DNA from: Actinomycetes bacterium | GTDB lineage: Bacteria > Actinomycetota > Acidimicrobiia > Acidimicrobiales > RAAP-2 | Reading direction: 5' to 3' | Assembly (NCBI GenBank): GCA_021837305.1 | Contig: JAKBGV010000006.1 | Location: forward strand, 1-46,706 | Length of the DNA: 46,706 nt | In this document: positions 1 to 8,046 of the stretch, one piece after another | How positions within the stretch are numbered: position 1 is the stretch's first letter | Layout of the letters: each line of letters opens with the position of its first letter | The notes under the pieces: model-generated | Database searches by the model: none | The model's input: only the letters and a program-made list of their open reading frames with translations | Told to the model about the DNA's origin: nothing | Program-made: the position numbers and the translations under genes

Positions 1-127
1 GTGTCGGTGGTACCAAAAGGGCGATGAGTTTCCCGCGCTCAGTGACTTCGACGACTTCACCTGCCTTCACACGCTCGAGATATCGGCTGGCGTGCTGGCG
101 CAGTTCTCTAATCCCAATTCTGGTCAT
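1..127 (-). CDS. Phd/YefM-type antitoxin, 5' part only
   Basis: The minus strand opens with ATG at 127 and stays open to the window edge, so only about 42 residues are visible. They begin MTRIGIRELRQHASRYLERV and continue into KAGEVVEVTERGKLIALLVP. This is the N-terminal DNA-binding and dimerisation pattern of the Phd/YefM (prevent-host-death) antitoxin family. Such antitoxins neutralise a toxin, often a VapC PIN-domain RNase, encoded just downstream, and repress their own promoter. The toxin would lie beyond position 1 and is not visible. No Shine-Dalgarno precedes the start. A TACTAT box ends 6 nt upstream, so the message is probably leaderless. The family call is strong; the toxin type is unknown. 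Confidence 0.85.
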   Translation of the reverse strand, partial: MTRIGIRELRQHASRYLERVKAGEVVEVTERGKLIALLVPPT

Positions 128-133
128 GTGGAG

Positions 134-158
134 ATAGTAGCACAATAGGTGCTACTAT
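134..158 (-). promoter_or_regulatory. Palindromic operator overlapping the antitoxin promoter
   Basis: A perfect inverted repeat, ATAGTAGCA (134-142) and TGCTACTAT (150-158), is separated by 7 nt and sits 6 nt upstream of the antitoxin start. On the minus strand the arm nearest the gene contains TACTAT, a good -10 box, so the promoter lies inside the palindrome. Antitoxins of this family usually bind such palindromes to autoregulate, and the geometry fits that. Confidence 0.7.
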
Positions 159-159
159 T

Positions 160-398
160 TATCGCGACGAGATCATTCGCGGTCCGCGCACCGTTCTATG
201 TGCCGCGCGGTCACTCAGACGATTCATCGTTTGGGACGTCGGACGGTGAGCAAGCACCGCTGGACCACTAGGTTCAGTTGATCAAGGCGAACCGGTGGGT
301 CCAAGTAGGACACACGCTGTCACGTAGGACACGAACTTTGGGGGTCGTTTCGGTTCATCGTACCGTGGTGTCAAAGTGGTGCGCGGTGAACGATGTGG
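160..398. other. Noncoding gap with a short direct repeat
   Basis: No convincing gene is seen. GTAGGACAC occurs twice, at 305-313 and 324-332, 19 bp apart, next to GC-rich sequence. Repeats of this kind can be remnants of a transposon end, but no transposase fragment is present, so nothing more is claimed. Confidence 0.4.
305..332. repeat. Two 9-bp direct repeats
   Basis: GTAGGACAC at 305-313 and again at 324-332, both in the same orientation. It may be a relic of an element end or a protein-binding site. Nothing in the surroundings decides between these. Confidence 0.35.
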
Positions 399-803
399 TC
401 ACTCGTCGCTCGTGAGCGTTTCTCGCAGCGATTCATGGTGTGCGACCTGACCCTGTTCACGTTCGATCAATTCCGCGTCCGCCGCTAGTTCTATGTGCAC
501 GAGGTGGTCGTCGGCGTGTGGCGACGACCGAATGAGCTCATCCAATTTTAGTTGCAGGGCAATCTGTTGGCGACTCTGCGTGTGCTGGATTACGAACAGC
601 ATGACCAACGTGATGGATTCGGCGGTAGTCGACATGCCGGTCTGCCAACGATTGGGGAAACCGGCTATCGACATCGATACGAGGAACGCCAACATCACGA
701 TCGCCATGGTCGCCGCGACACTGGACCGAGACGTGAAGCCGCCGACCCACTGCAGGATCCGGCTGACGCGTCGCATCGCAACGTTGCTTTCGATTGTGTT
801 CAT
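399..803 (-). CDS. Low-affinity iron permease family membrane protein
   Basis: About 134 residues are read from ATG at 803 (MNTIESNVAMRRVSRILQ). There are two hydrophobic segments, around residues 30-46 and 62-74, the second followed by QHTQSRQQIALQLKLDELIRS. This tail is the hallmark of the bacterial small low-affinity iron permease family (PF04120), which is usually about 130 residues, so the gene looks complete. An in-frame extension up to 884 is poor in family-like sequence, and the 803 start has AGGG just upstream. Transport of iron has rarely been shown for these bacterial members, so the substrate is a family-level label only. The gene stands alone between the antitoxin and a regulator. 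Confidence 0.75.
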   Translation of the reverse strand: MNTIESNVAMRRVSRILQWVGGFTSRSSVAATMAIVMLAFLVSMSIAGFPNRWQTGMSTTAESITLVMLFVIQHTQSRQQIALQLKLDELIRSSPHADDHLVHIELAADAELIEREQGQVAHHESLRETLTSDE

Positions 804-1170
804 AGACCCTGACGATCGTTGGAGGTAGATGATGACTGTTGCCCAACTCCGTTCACGCGGCAACCCGGGCGGGGCGTCTGGCACCGGTATGAGACTTGGC
901 TACGGTGAACGAAGCGGAGCTTGGGCACGAATGACGACTAGGTGGTCAGATCAGTGGGCGAGGGGTGTCCCAGCGGGGGAGTCGCCGACGAAGTGCGCAC
1001 AGCATGGCCCATCGGTATGACGCCGCACAGCGGCGTCGACGTCGCCGGACGGCCAACGCGTGTCGACGCCGGCTTGTGGGGAATTCCGTCGTTTTCGCAT
1101 GATGCTCCTCGTGGAATCTTTGATCTACGGATACTGAGCAGTCAACTCCACAAGGACCGCGACACCACTG
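804..1170. other. Intergenic stretch between divergent genes
   Basis: It separates the minus-strand iron-permease-family gene from the plus-strand winged-helix regulator. Frames open in it have no recognisable protein character. It must hold promoters for both genes, but only the one next to 1185 has a clear -10 box. Confidence 0.4.
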
Positions 1171-1176
1171 TACACT
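1171..1176 (+). promoter_or_regulatory. -10 box of the winged-helix regulator
   Basis: TACACT ends 8 nt before the ATG at 1185 and no Shine-Dalgarno lies between, so transcription probably starts at or next to the start codon. No good -35 box is visible. Confidence 0.5.
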
Positions 1177-1184
1177 AGAAATGG

Positions 1185-1553
1185 ATGACACGAAATAAAG
1201 TTCAGGATGATGTGGCCCCGACACTGATTTCGGATGCGCCGTGGAGTTTCTTGACCAAGCACGCACGAGTCCTGCTCGATGTGGCCAAGAACCCTGAAGT
1301 CCGACTTTGTGACATCGCGCGTTCAGTCGACCTCACGGAACGTCGCGTCCAGGGGATTCTCACCGATCTCATAAGTTCGGGCTACGTGATTCGAGCGAAG
1401 AGTGGCCGACGAAACCGTTACGAGGTTCGCAGTCAGCTCCCGATACCTGATTTCGTTGATCGCGTCCGCGCGATAGGCGACTTCGTCGCGTTGCTGGAAG
1501 ACGATGATGCGTCGCCGACGTTACCCACCACGAATGCCCCGGCGCGGTTTTGA
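1185..1553 (+). CDS. Winged helix-turn-helix (MarR-like) transcriptional regulator
   Basis: This is a 122-residue soluble protein. Residues about 22-85 form a winged helix: HARVLLDVAKNPEVRLCDIA is the first part, VDLTERRVQGILTDLISSGY the recognition helix region, and RAKSGRRNRYEV the wing. The arrangement matches MarR-like or generic winged-helix regulators that bind DNA as dimers. There is no effector domain; the C-terminal 40 residues are acidic and then proline/threonine rich. The gene appears leaderless and has no co-oriented partner within 100 bp, so its target cannot be inferred. Similar short proteins are common in actinobacteria near small membrane-protein genes. Confidence 0.75.
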   Translation: MTRNKVQDDVAPTLISDAPWSFLTKHARVLLDVAKNPEVRLCDIARSVDLTERRVQGILTDLISSGYVIRAKSGRRNRYEVRSQLPIPDFVDRVRAIGDFVALLEDDDASPTLPTTNAPARF

Positions 1554-1682
1554 GACGCCACCACTAGAGTGACAACGAGGGAAGGATTTCCTCATCTATC
1601 GAGACGCCGGGTTCGGGTCGGACGATCCATTTGATTGTCACTCGTTCGGGCAAGACGACTCCATGCAAGATGGAGAAGAGCA

Positions 1683-1874
1683 ATGCTGCTGCACCGTTTG
1701 TTTACAGGCATCAAGGCCGCGACGGCACCTACGGTCGAGCGACCACAACCCGAGCGAGTGGCGCCGCCGATTTACAGCGCGCTCCAGAGCGTGACCACAA
1801 TCCTGGCGCTCGCCTCCCTGATGATTGCGCTCAAGCTACTCGGGCGGGTCGTAGCGGGCTCAAGTCCCCGATGA
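1683..1874 (+). CDS. Possible small membrane protein (63 aa)
   Basis: An ATG at 1683 is preceded by GGAG with good spacing. The frame encodes 63 residues with one hydrophobic stretch near residues 32-54 (SVTTILALASLMIALKLLG) after a basic, proline-rich N-terminus, as in a single-pass membrane protein. No family is recognised. It lies in the 510-bp gap before the glycan cassette, where a 145-residue frame shifted by one base (1631-2068) looks like non-coding translation. The rest of this gap shows only a weak 6-bp hairpin at 1949-1965. The call rests on the ribosome site and hydrophobicity only. Confidence 0.35.
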   Translation: MLLHRLFTGIKAATAPTVERPQPERVAPPIYSALQSVTTILALASLMIALKLLGRVVAGSSPR

Positions 1875-2064
1875 TGGTCCCGTCTGGCGATCATCGTCAG
1901 GGAACCCGGGACGGGCGGGGCCGCGGTGACCGTCTCGCGAGTGCGGTCCCTGACTCCCTGTCAGGCACGGGGGCACAACTGGTCAATCAGGAGCCGCATC
2001 GTGACGCACCGGCCGAACTAACCGATCGAAAGAACACGCAGCAGTACCTAGCGAAGAGGACGGT

Positions 2065-3210
2065 ATGACCGTGAGATCGAGTCAAGCGACATATGGAATA
2101 TTGAGCAGCACCCCACCGACGCCGTGCGGAATCGCGACGTTTTCGGTGGCACTCGGAACGGCGCTTCGCCGGCGCGGCGCGACGGTGAATATGGTTCGCG
2201 TGCTCGATCGGCCCGAGGCACGCTCGCCTTCGGTGTTTCCCGTCTTGGCCGAGTTGGTCGCAACCGATCCGTCGACGGCCACGGCTTCGATCGAGGCACT
2301 GAATCGCTGCGACGTAGCGATAGTGCAGCACGAGTACGGCCTGTATGGGGGGACTGACGGATCGGACGTCCTTCGTGTCCTCGACGGCGTGCGCGTCCCC
2401 AAGCTCGTGGTACTGCACACGGTGTTGCCGAATCCAACAGCGCACCAACGGAACATTTTGAACGCAGTCATCGCCCAAGCCGATCAGATCGTGGTTATGA
2501 CCCAAGCCGCCGCGTCGGCCTTGGAGGCGGTCAATGACGTCGGTCTCACCCCGGTCGAAGTGATTCCGCACGGCGCCACCGTGACCTCGATGGTCGCTAA
2601 TCGGCAGATTGATGCGCCGCCTCTGTTGCTGACGTGGGGCTTGATCGGACCCGGCAAGGGCATCGAGTGGGTGATTGATGCGATGGCCGGCCTCCGAGAC
2701 CTCACTCCAACACCGCAGTATCTCGTGATGGGTCGCACCCACCCGAAGGTGCTCGCGAACGAGGGTGACGCCTATCGACACATGTTGGAGAAGCGTGTGA
2801 GGGCTAACGGAGTCGGCGACCTCGTTCGATTCGATAACGCCTACTACGATCTCGACTACCTGACCTCGGTAATCACCAGCGCCGACGCGGTGATCCTGCC
2901 GTACGACTCGTCCGACCAAGCGACGTCGGGCGTGTTGGTCGACGCCATCGCGGCCGGTCGACCAGTGATCGCCACGTCGTTCCCGCACTCGCGTGAACTG
3001 CTCGGCACGGGCGCAGGGATCATCGTCAACCACCGTGACCCCGCCTCCATCCATGACGCGATCCGACGAGTCGTGACCGAACCGGCGTTGGCTTCCTCGA
3101 TGGCCCGTGAAGCCCGCAGTCTGGCGCCGGGGTTGAGCTGGGACGCGGTGGCGGAGCAGTACGTTCGTACCGCTCGCCCGTTCCTCCAACGAGCGAACGC
3201 TGACGCATGA
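2065..3210 (+). CDS. GT4-type glycosyltransferase
   Basis: 381 residues. The N-terminal Rossmann half opens with GILSSTPPTPCGIATFSVAL, the glycine-containing donor loop of GT-B enzymes. The C-terminal half carries the nucleotide-sugar site: LLTWGLIGPGKGIEWVIDA, then YDSSDQATSGVLVDAIAAGR, the GT4 counterpart of the EX7E region. Retaining GT4 enzymes transfer a sugar, often mannose or glucose, from a nucleotide donor. The start is an ATG with AGAGGAC upstream. The stop overlaps the next start in ATGA, and the third gene is coupled the same way. The partners (an alpha/alpha-barrel-like protein and a GH130 enzyme) suggest work on a mannose-containing oligosaccharide. The acceptor is unknown. Confidence 0.85.
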   Translation: MTVRSSQATYGILSSTPPTPCGIATFSVALGTALRRRGATVNMVRVLDRPEARSPSVFPVLAELVATDPSTATASIEALNRCDVAIVQHEYGLYGGTDGSDVLRVLDGVRVPKLVVLHTVLPNPTAHQRNILNAVIAQADQIVVMTQAAASALEAVNDVGLTPVEVIPHGATVTSMVANRQIDAPPLLLTWGLIGPGKGIEWVIDAMAGLRDLTPTPQYLVMGRTHPKVLANEGDAYRHMLEKRVRANGVGDLVRFDNAYYDLDYLTSVITSADAVILPYDSSDQATSGVLVDAIAAGRPVIATSFPHSRELLGTGAGIIVNHRDPASIHDAIRRVVTEPALASSMAREARSLAPGLSWDAVAEQYVRTARPFLQRANADA

Positions 3211-4226
3211 CAACTGTCCCGTCACCGAACTTCTCTCATTTGCTCGCGATGACGGGTCCGTTCGGTACGTTCGAGCACGCGGACCACGACGTCGCTCGTG
3301 TTGAGCATGGGTACTGCACAGACGACGTCGCCCGTGTGCTGCTGGTGGTGGTACGCGAGCCACTCGTCACGGGGGCATTACTTCGACTCGCCGAGTCTTC
3401 GATGGAATTTCTCCGGCTCGCTCAGGCACCCAGCGGTGAATTCACAAATCGGCGACTGGCTAGTGGCGCCTGGTGGGGTGAACCGTCAACGGAGGACTGT
3501 TGGGGCCGCGCGATGTGGGCGTTGGGAACGACGGTCGCTCGGTCGCCGAGCCCTCGTCTCGTGAATGAAGCGCGCCAACTGTTCGAGCGTGGTGCGAAGG
3601 CTCGGTCGTCGTGGCCGCGTTCCATGGCGTGGGCCGTGATTGGCGCGGTCGAGTTGCTGCACGTCGAATCGGGCAACCGCGGTGCGCACGAGTTGCTGAT
3701 GGCGGGGCTCGGCGTGCTCGATCGAGGAGAGGTGTCGCGAGACTGGCAGTGGCCGGAGGAGCGGCTCACCTACGCCAACGCAGCGTTGGCCGAAGCGGTG
3801 ATCGCCGCTGGCTCCTGGCTCGGAGACGAGCGAGTGCTTGGGGTGGGCTTGCGTCAGTTAAATTGGTTGCTCGCTATGGAAACCCGATCTGGACATCTTT
3901 CTGTGACCCCCGCCGGTGGGAGGGGTCCCCACGACGCTTCGCGCCTGTTCGACCAACAGCCCATTGAGGTTGCAGCCATCGCCGACGCGTGCGTCCGGGC
4001 CTACGATGTCACCGGAGACCGACAGTGGTTGACCGGGTTAGACCGAGCGGTCGCCTGGTTCATGGGTGACAACGATGCCGGTGCGGAGATGTTCGAGGCG
4101 ACCCGTGGCGGCGGGTATGACGGATTGACACGCCACGGCCCCAATCTGAACGAAGGGACGGAGTCCACGGTGGCGCTGCTCAGTACATTGCAGCACGCCC
4201 GTCGATTTGCACTGAGTTTCACATGA
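3207..4226 (+). CDS. Six-hairpin (alpha/alpha)6-like glycan protein of the GT4-GH130 cassette
   Basis: 339 residues with repeated helical, tryptophan-rich segments: CTDDVARVLLVVV near residue 37, STEDCWGRAMWALGT near 94, WPEERLTYANAALAEAVIAA near 180, and VAAIADACVRAYDVTG near 255. Regular helix pairs ending in aromatic or acidic turns resemble six-hairpin glycosidases and related epimerase-like folds. I cannot name a CAZy family from sequence alone. There is no signal peptide, so action is cytosolic. Both ends overlap neighbours in ATGA, so it should be made in fixed proportion with the GT4 and GH130 proteins. Hydrolase, lyase or non-catalytic scaffold are all possible. Confidence 0.6.
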   Translation: MTTVPSPNFSHLLAMTGPFGTFEHADHDVARVEHGYCTDDVARVLLVVVREPLVTGALLRLAESSMEFLRLAQAPSGEFTNRRLASGAWWGEPSTEDCWGRAMWALGTTVARSPSPRLVNEARQLFERGAKARSSWPRSMAWAVIGAVELLHVESGNRGAHELLMAGLGVLDRGEVSRDWQWPEERLTYANAALAEAVIAAGSWLGDERVLGVGLRQLNWLLAMETRSGHLSVTPAGGRGPHDASRLFDQQPIEVAAIADACVRAYDVTGDRQWLTGLDRAVAWFMGDNDAGAEMFEATRGGGYDGLTRHGPNLNEGTESTVALLSTLQHARRFALSFT

Positions 4227-5719
4227 GGGACATGGGGCTTGCGACAAGGCAGCCGAATCGGTTGCGACTGAATCCTTCGCGTGTCGTTTCACGACTGTTT
4301 GTTCCGGGTCAAGAGCTGGTCGGCGGCAGTGAGTCACGTGCGTCGAGCACAGTCGAACGCGTGCTGGCGCTCAGCGAAACCGAGGTTGAAGGTGAGCTCG
4401 CCGAGCTCTTGACGCGATTCGAACATCGCCACCAGAACTTGACGGAGGTCTTCGACGCGCACGCGGATCGAGTGATCGACTACGTCGCCGACGCGGTCTC
4501 GCTGAATCGGCGTCGCCTGCTGGGGGCGGCCTTCACGCACGAATACGCGATCGAAGGCGCCGCCATCTGTAATCCGAGTCTCGTCGTGCACCCGAATCAA
4601 TCGGGAATGGGAGAAGATGAGCTTCGAGTCGTGCTTAGCTACCGGGCGATCGGCGAGGGTCACCGTTCATCGATCGTCTTTCGAACGGGCGTGATCGACG
4701 CGACTGGTCAGCTCACGATCAACGATGCCCACCCCTTCCCAGTGGTAGCCACGACGTCGTCGTCGCCGTTGCGACGCACGTCGTTCCACGCGTTGCTACG
4801 CGATGTCGGCAACGACGGCGAGACTGCGGCGACAGTGCTTGACTCCCTCGACGAGACGTTCGACTTCTCAGATCTCATGGCCGCAATCGCGAAGCTCGAA
4901 TCGCAGAGTGATACTCGGCTCAACGTCTCGGAGGTTGCTCGTCTCCTCCACTTGTTTGCGGCGAGTTTCTATCGGGCCCAGTTCGAGGACACGATCGACC
5001 TCTCGAGACGGGTCCTTTGGCCGACGGCACCGAACGAGTCCAGCGGGATGGAGGACGCCCGATTCGTCCGGTTCGAAGGCGACGGCGATGGCGAGGTCAT
5101 CTACTACGCGACGTATACGGCGTTTGACGGTCTGTCGGTCACTCAACAGTTACTTGAGACGAAAGATTTCATCGCCTTCGTCTCGTCGCCACTCGCTGGT
5201 CACGCGGCGCAGAACAAAGGCCTCGCCATTTTCCCTCGCAAGGTGAATGGTCAATACGTCGCCCTTTCGCGCCACGATCGTGAATCCAACGCAGTCGCAT
5301 TCTCGACCGACGTGCACGAGTGGGAAGACACGGTGACAGCGCATCGCCCTCGACTCCCGTGGGAGATTCTGCAACTGGGGAACTGCGGGTCACCGATCGA
5401 GTTGGAAGAGGGTTGGCTCGTCATCTATCACGGCGTTGGTCCGATGCGAACTTACGGTATCGGTGCATTGTTACTGGACCATGATGACCCGAGCAAGGTC
5501 ATCGCGCAATTGCCGCGGCCCTTGCTGATCCCGGCCGACGATGAACAGGACGGCTACGTACCGAACGTGGTCTATTCGTGCGGGTCGTTGGTCCATCGCG
5601 GCGTCCTCTACATGCCGTATGGCATTGCCGATCAGTCGATTGGCTTCGCCACGTTCAAGGTCGAGGATCTGCTCGCGGCCTTTGAACCAGCGGTCGAGCA
5701 CGCTGAAGTGGCGTTCTAA
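4223..5719 (+). CDS. GH130-family glycosidase or phosphorylase
   Basis: 498 residues. The five-bladed propeller pattern of GH130 (PF04041) is clear from about residue 90: EGAAICNPSLVVHPNQ, LRVVLSYRAIGEG, SSGMEDARFVRF, LAIFPRKVNGQYVALSRHD, WEILQLGNCGSPIELEEGWL, VIYHGVGPMRTYGIGALLLD and a C-terminal VYSCGSLVHRGVLYMPYGIAD. GMEDAR and NCGSPIE are the regions around the acid and substrate site. Family members phosphorolyse or hydrolyse beta-mannosides. The N-terminal 90 residues are an extension beyond the propeller, as in longer GH130 members. No signal peptide is present, which fits a cytosolic phosphorylase. It is the last gene of the ATGA-coupled cassette. Substrate linkage cannot be decided here. 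Confidence 0.85.
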   Translation: MRDMGLATRQPNRLRLNPSRVVSRLFVPGQELVGGSESRASSTVERVLALSETEVEGELAELLTRFEHRHQNLTEVFDAHADRVIDYVADAVSLNRRRLLGAAFTHEYAIEGAAICNPSLVVHPNQSGMGEDELRVVLSYRAIGEGHRSSIVFRTGVIDATGQLTINDAHPFPVVATTSSSPLRRTSFHALLRDVGNDGETAATVLDSLDETFDFSDLMAAIAKLESQSDTRLNVSEVARLLHLFAASFYRAQFEDTIDLSRRVLWPTAPNESSGMEDARFVRFEGDGDGEVIYYATYTAFDGLSVTQQLLETKDFIAFVSSPLAGHAAQNKGLAIFPRKVNGQYVALSRHDRESNAVAFSTDVHEWEDTVTAHRPRLPWEILQLGNCGSPIELEEGWLVIYHGVGPMRTYGIGALLLDHDDPSKVIAQLPRPLLIPADDEQDGYVPNVVYSCGSLVHRGVLYMPYGIADQSIGFATFKVEDLLAAFEPAVEHAEVAF

Positions 5720-6033
5720 CCTTTATCGTTCCCCGGTGTCATCGTCCTTGATCAACGCACTCGATTCGGGTGCAGTTCACGGGGCAGTTTCGAAGGCGAC
5801 TTGCACGTATGCCCAGAGCGATTCGCGGGTACGGTATGTGTGTCCTTGGCGACCCAGCGTGACGAGACGAAGGTCTGACGGACCTTGCGACTGGACGTTG
5901 GCGCCGTCTCGGACGACGTGAAGTGAGGCGAAAGGGACGCCGATGGAGGTCGCGTGCTGGTGACGGCGTCAGTGCCAACTTGGTTGATTCGACGCGAGAT
6001 GGGTGATTCCATTGTGAAGAACGGCGGATCGAG
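5720..6033. other. Noncoding gap after the GH130 gene
   Basis: No gene and no strong terminator hairpin is visible. The last part must contain the promoter of the GAF-ANTAR gene, but no clear -10/-35 pair could be picked out. Confidence 0.4.
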
Positions 6034-6747
6034 GTGACGAGGGAGTCATTGATCGTGACGACTCTGGTGGAGTTGGCGGACAATCTGGTCGATGACTACG
6101 ACGTGATCGACGTCCTGACCTTGCTGAGCAGCAGATGCGTCGAGGCGGTCGATGTGGACGCAGCCGGTGTGCTCCTGGCATCGCCCGATGGTGACCTGCG
6201 CTTTGTGGCGTCCTCGAGTGAATCGACTCATCTGCTCGAGCTCTTTGAAGTTCAATCCGGCGTCGGTCCGAGTGTCGAGTGTTTCCGTAGCGGAGAGCCG
6301 ATCGCGAATCTGTCGCTCCAGGACTCAAGCAGTCGCTGGCCGCTCTTCTCTCAGCGAGCAATCGATCTGGGTTTCCGCGCCGTCCACTGTTTACCGATGC
6401 GACTTCGGGGCCGGACCCTTGGCGTCCTCAATCTGCTTCGCGCCGACGACGGACGGGTGACCGACGAGGACATCGTCGTCGCGCAGGGACTCGCCGATAT
6501 TGCGACGATTGCCATTGTGCAGCGCGAGACAACGATGAACGCTCAACGAGTCAACGATCAGTTGAACATCGCGCTCAACAGTCGGATCATCATCGAACAG
6601 GCGAAGGGGATGATCTCCCAAGCAGTGCGCTGTGACGTGGACGTTGCCTTTGGCCAACTCCGAAATCACGCCCGCTCACGCAATCTCCGACTCACCGATG
6701 TTGCCTCGTCGATCGTCACAGGGTCAATGCGCATCGTTGAACTGTGA
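6034..6747 (+). CDS. GAF-ANTAR domain regulator
   Basis: 237 residues starting at GTG with GGATCGAG upstream. Residues about 20-160 form a GAF sensor domain: LTLLSSRCVEAVDVDAAGVL, GVGPSVECFRSGEPIANLSL and LPMRLRGRTLGVLNLL. Residues about 175-230 form an ANTAR domain (LNIALNSRIIIEQAKGMISQ, then AFGQLRNHARSRNLRLTDVA). ANTAR domains bind paired RNA hairpins and act as transcription antiterminators; the GAF domain presumably binds a small ligand. Actinobacterial genomes often carry several orphan GAF-ANTAR genes. No histidine kinase is adjacent and the next 900 bp hold no clear gene, so the target RNA is unknown. Confidence 0.9.
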   Translation: MTRESLIVTTLVELADNLVDDYDVIDVLTLLSSRCVEAVDVDAAGVLLASPDGDLRFVASSSESTHLLELFEVQSGVGPSVECFRSGEPIANLSLQDSSSRWPLFSQRAIDLGFRAVHCLPMRLRGRTLGVLNLLRADDGRVTDEDIVVAQGLADIATIAIVQRETTMNAQRVNDQLNIALNSRIIIEQAKGMISQAVRCDVDVAFGQLRNHARSRNLRLTDVASSIVTGSMRIVEL

Positions 6748-7614
6748 ACCTGGGTTTGGCCGAGTAGCGGATGAGTTCGAGCGAACCGAGCCCTTAGAGT
6801 GCCACGGTGGTGTGCGAAGCGAGATGCGTTGTGAAATCCAATCGCTGGCGACCGCCACGTCGCGGTTAGGTCGATCCAGTCTCGGTGCATTCGTGGTCAG
6901 GACCGATCGGATGCACGATCGTGCGGTACTGGCAGGCGTTGCGTCGGGCACATGCTCGGGTCGCGCGAGGGAACGAAAGGTTCGCAATCGGTAGGTCGCG
7001 TAGCGCGAAATGCCGTGGGCGAGCAAAGGCGACGCAAGGCGTCTCGATTGCGCAGTGTCTCGATCGTGCTGCGACGCCACCCAGCCATGACGCCTGGGGG
7101 CCTGACCCTCACGAATTCGAGCCAACCGCTCAGGTTGTCTCGGTGGCACTCGGAATCACAGATCATGTCCCTTCCATCACCAACCGCCCATGTCCCTGAG
7201 GCGGACAAGACGAGAAGACCCGCGACAGCACGAACAATTCACAACCCGTGCGCTTGCCGACAGTGTTCAACGTCATCATTGGCGGGCAACTTGGCCATTT
7301 CGGTGATGGCGTCGATGGCGGGTGTTCGGATTCGCTGGACACGGCGGCATTCGTCGATCATCGAGGCCAGTGACGGTATCGGGGAGACGAGTAGGGCGAA
7401 CCCGTCCGTCGAAGGATGAGTACGAGCGCGACTGTTCGTGCTGATCGGCGAGAAGTCCGCGGTACGCCGTTGTCAAGGCTGATGAAAGAACCATTCGCTA
7501 GGGGGATGCAGTGCAATCGCCGCGCGCGGCGCCACGTTATTTGCAGGCTGGACTCGTACTTTGGGGTCAAGCGAAATCATCGCATCGCCTGCCGGTCAAA
7601 TAACACGGTCTCAC
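6748..7614. other. Long stretch without a recognisable gene
   Basis: Several frames stay open here, but their translations are arginine-rich, low in hydrophobic periodicity and without any family resemblance. A minus-strand frame around 7260-7480 contains a fairly protein-like segment (SMIDECRRVQRIRTPAIDAI) that ends in TGA, but it has no good start. It could be a gene remnant. Nothing else is seen. Confidence 0.4.
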
Positions 7615-7623
7615 TGATAAAAT
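7615..7623 (+). promoter_or_regulatory. Extended -10 promoter of the first 87-aa membrane protein
   Basis: TGA followed by TAAAAT forms an extended -10 element (TGN plus near-consensus hexamer) in an AT-rich patch, 75 bp upstream of the ATG at 7698. No convincing -35 box is seen, as is common for extended -10 promoters. Confidence 0.5.
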
Positions 7624-7636
7624 TGGTTCCAGAATC

Positions 7637-7681
7637 ACACGACGGCATTACCTTCGAATCACGCAAGTAGCGACGTCGTGT
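7637..7681 (+). promoter_or_regulatory. 5'UTR hairpin just before the ribosome site
   Basis: ACACGACG (7637-7644) pairs perfectly with CGTCGTGT (7674-7681). The stem closes 2 nt before the Shine-Dalgarno GGGAGGA (7684-7690) of the downstream gene. Such a position could affect ribosome access or message stability. Confidence 0.4.
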
Positions 7682-7697
7682 ATGGGAGGAAATATGC

Positions 7698-7961
7698 ATG
7701 AGTACTATGACGATGTCATTTGCAATAGTCACCGGATCGGTCGCTACGGTAATGGGTTGGGCTTCAGGCGCGTTCAGCGGTAGCTCGCATTATTCCCCAC
7801 TCTCAATAGTCCTGATCATCATTGGAATAGTTGGTCTCGTGGCGGGTATCGGTGAGTTGATTGTCTACCAGGTGGCCAAGAAGCGTGAACTGCATTCGAT
7901 GATCACAGAGGCGAATAAGTCAGAGCAAGATACGAGTACGAAGGCGGAGTCGCTTCGTTAG
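7698..7961 (+). CDS. Small two-helix membrane protein, paralogue of the 8223 gene
   Basis: 87 residues with two hydrophobic helices, about residues 6-24 (SFAIVTGSVATVMGWASG) and 32-57 (LSIVLIIIGIVGLVAGIGEL), followed by a charged cytosolic tail. It resembles the DUF6458-type small actinobacterial membrane proteins and aligns over its whole membrane part with the gene at 8223. Of two close ATGs, the one at 7698 has the better spacing (7 nt) to GGGAGGA. The function of the family is unknown. A strong hairpin follows 26 bp after the stop, so it is probably a single-gene transcript. Base composition is lower in G+C than the flanking genes. Confidence 0.7.
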   Translation: MSTMTMSFAIVTGSVATVMGWASGAFSGSSHYSPLSIVLIIIGIVGLVAGIGELIVYQVAKKRELHSMITEANKSEQDTSTKAESLR

Positions 7962-7987
7962 CCCAGACGTGGGTAGTAGTGGGCGTG

Positions 7988-8021
7988 GTCATCGCCGCGA
8001 TAATCACAACGCGGCGATGAC
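7988..8021 (+). terminator. Hairpin terminator candidate
   Basis: GTCATCGCCGCG (7988-7999) and CGCGGCGATGAC (8010-8021) form a perfect 12-bp stem with a 10-nt loop, 26 bp after the stop of the small membrane-protein gene. No T-run follows, as often in actinobacterial hairpin terminators. Confidence 0.6.
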
Positions 8022-8046
8022 ACGCTCGGTCATCATGAAAAGTGTG

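Noticed and set aside
1949-1965. 6-bp hairpin CCTGAC/GTCAGG before the glycan cassette
   Set aside because: The stem is short and has no T-run, so it is not reported as a terminator.
1987-3363. 458-codon minus-strand frame opposite the GT4 gene
   Set aside because: It is antisense to a clear glycosyltransferase, rich in Arg, His and Asp with no family resemblance, as expected from the reverse strand of a high-GC gene.
7260-7480. Possible minus-strand protein fragment
   Set aside because: It has a short plausible segment but no credible start, ribosome site or known family. It is mentioned only as a possible remnant.
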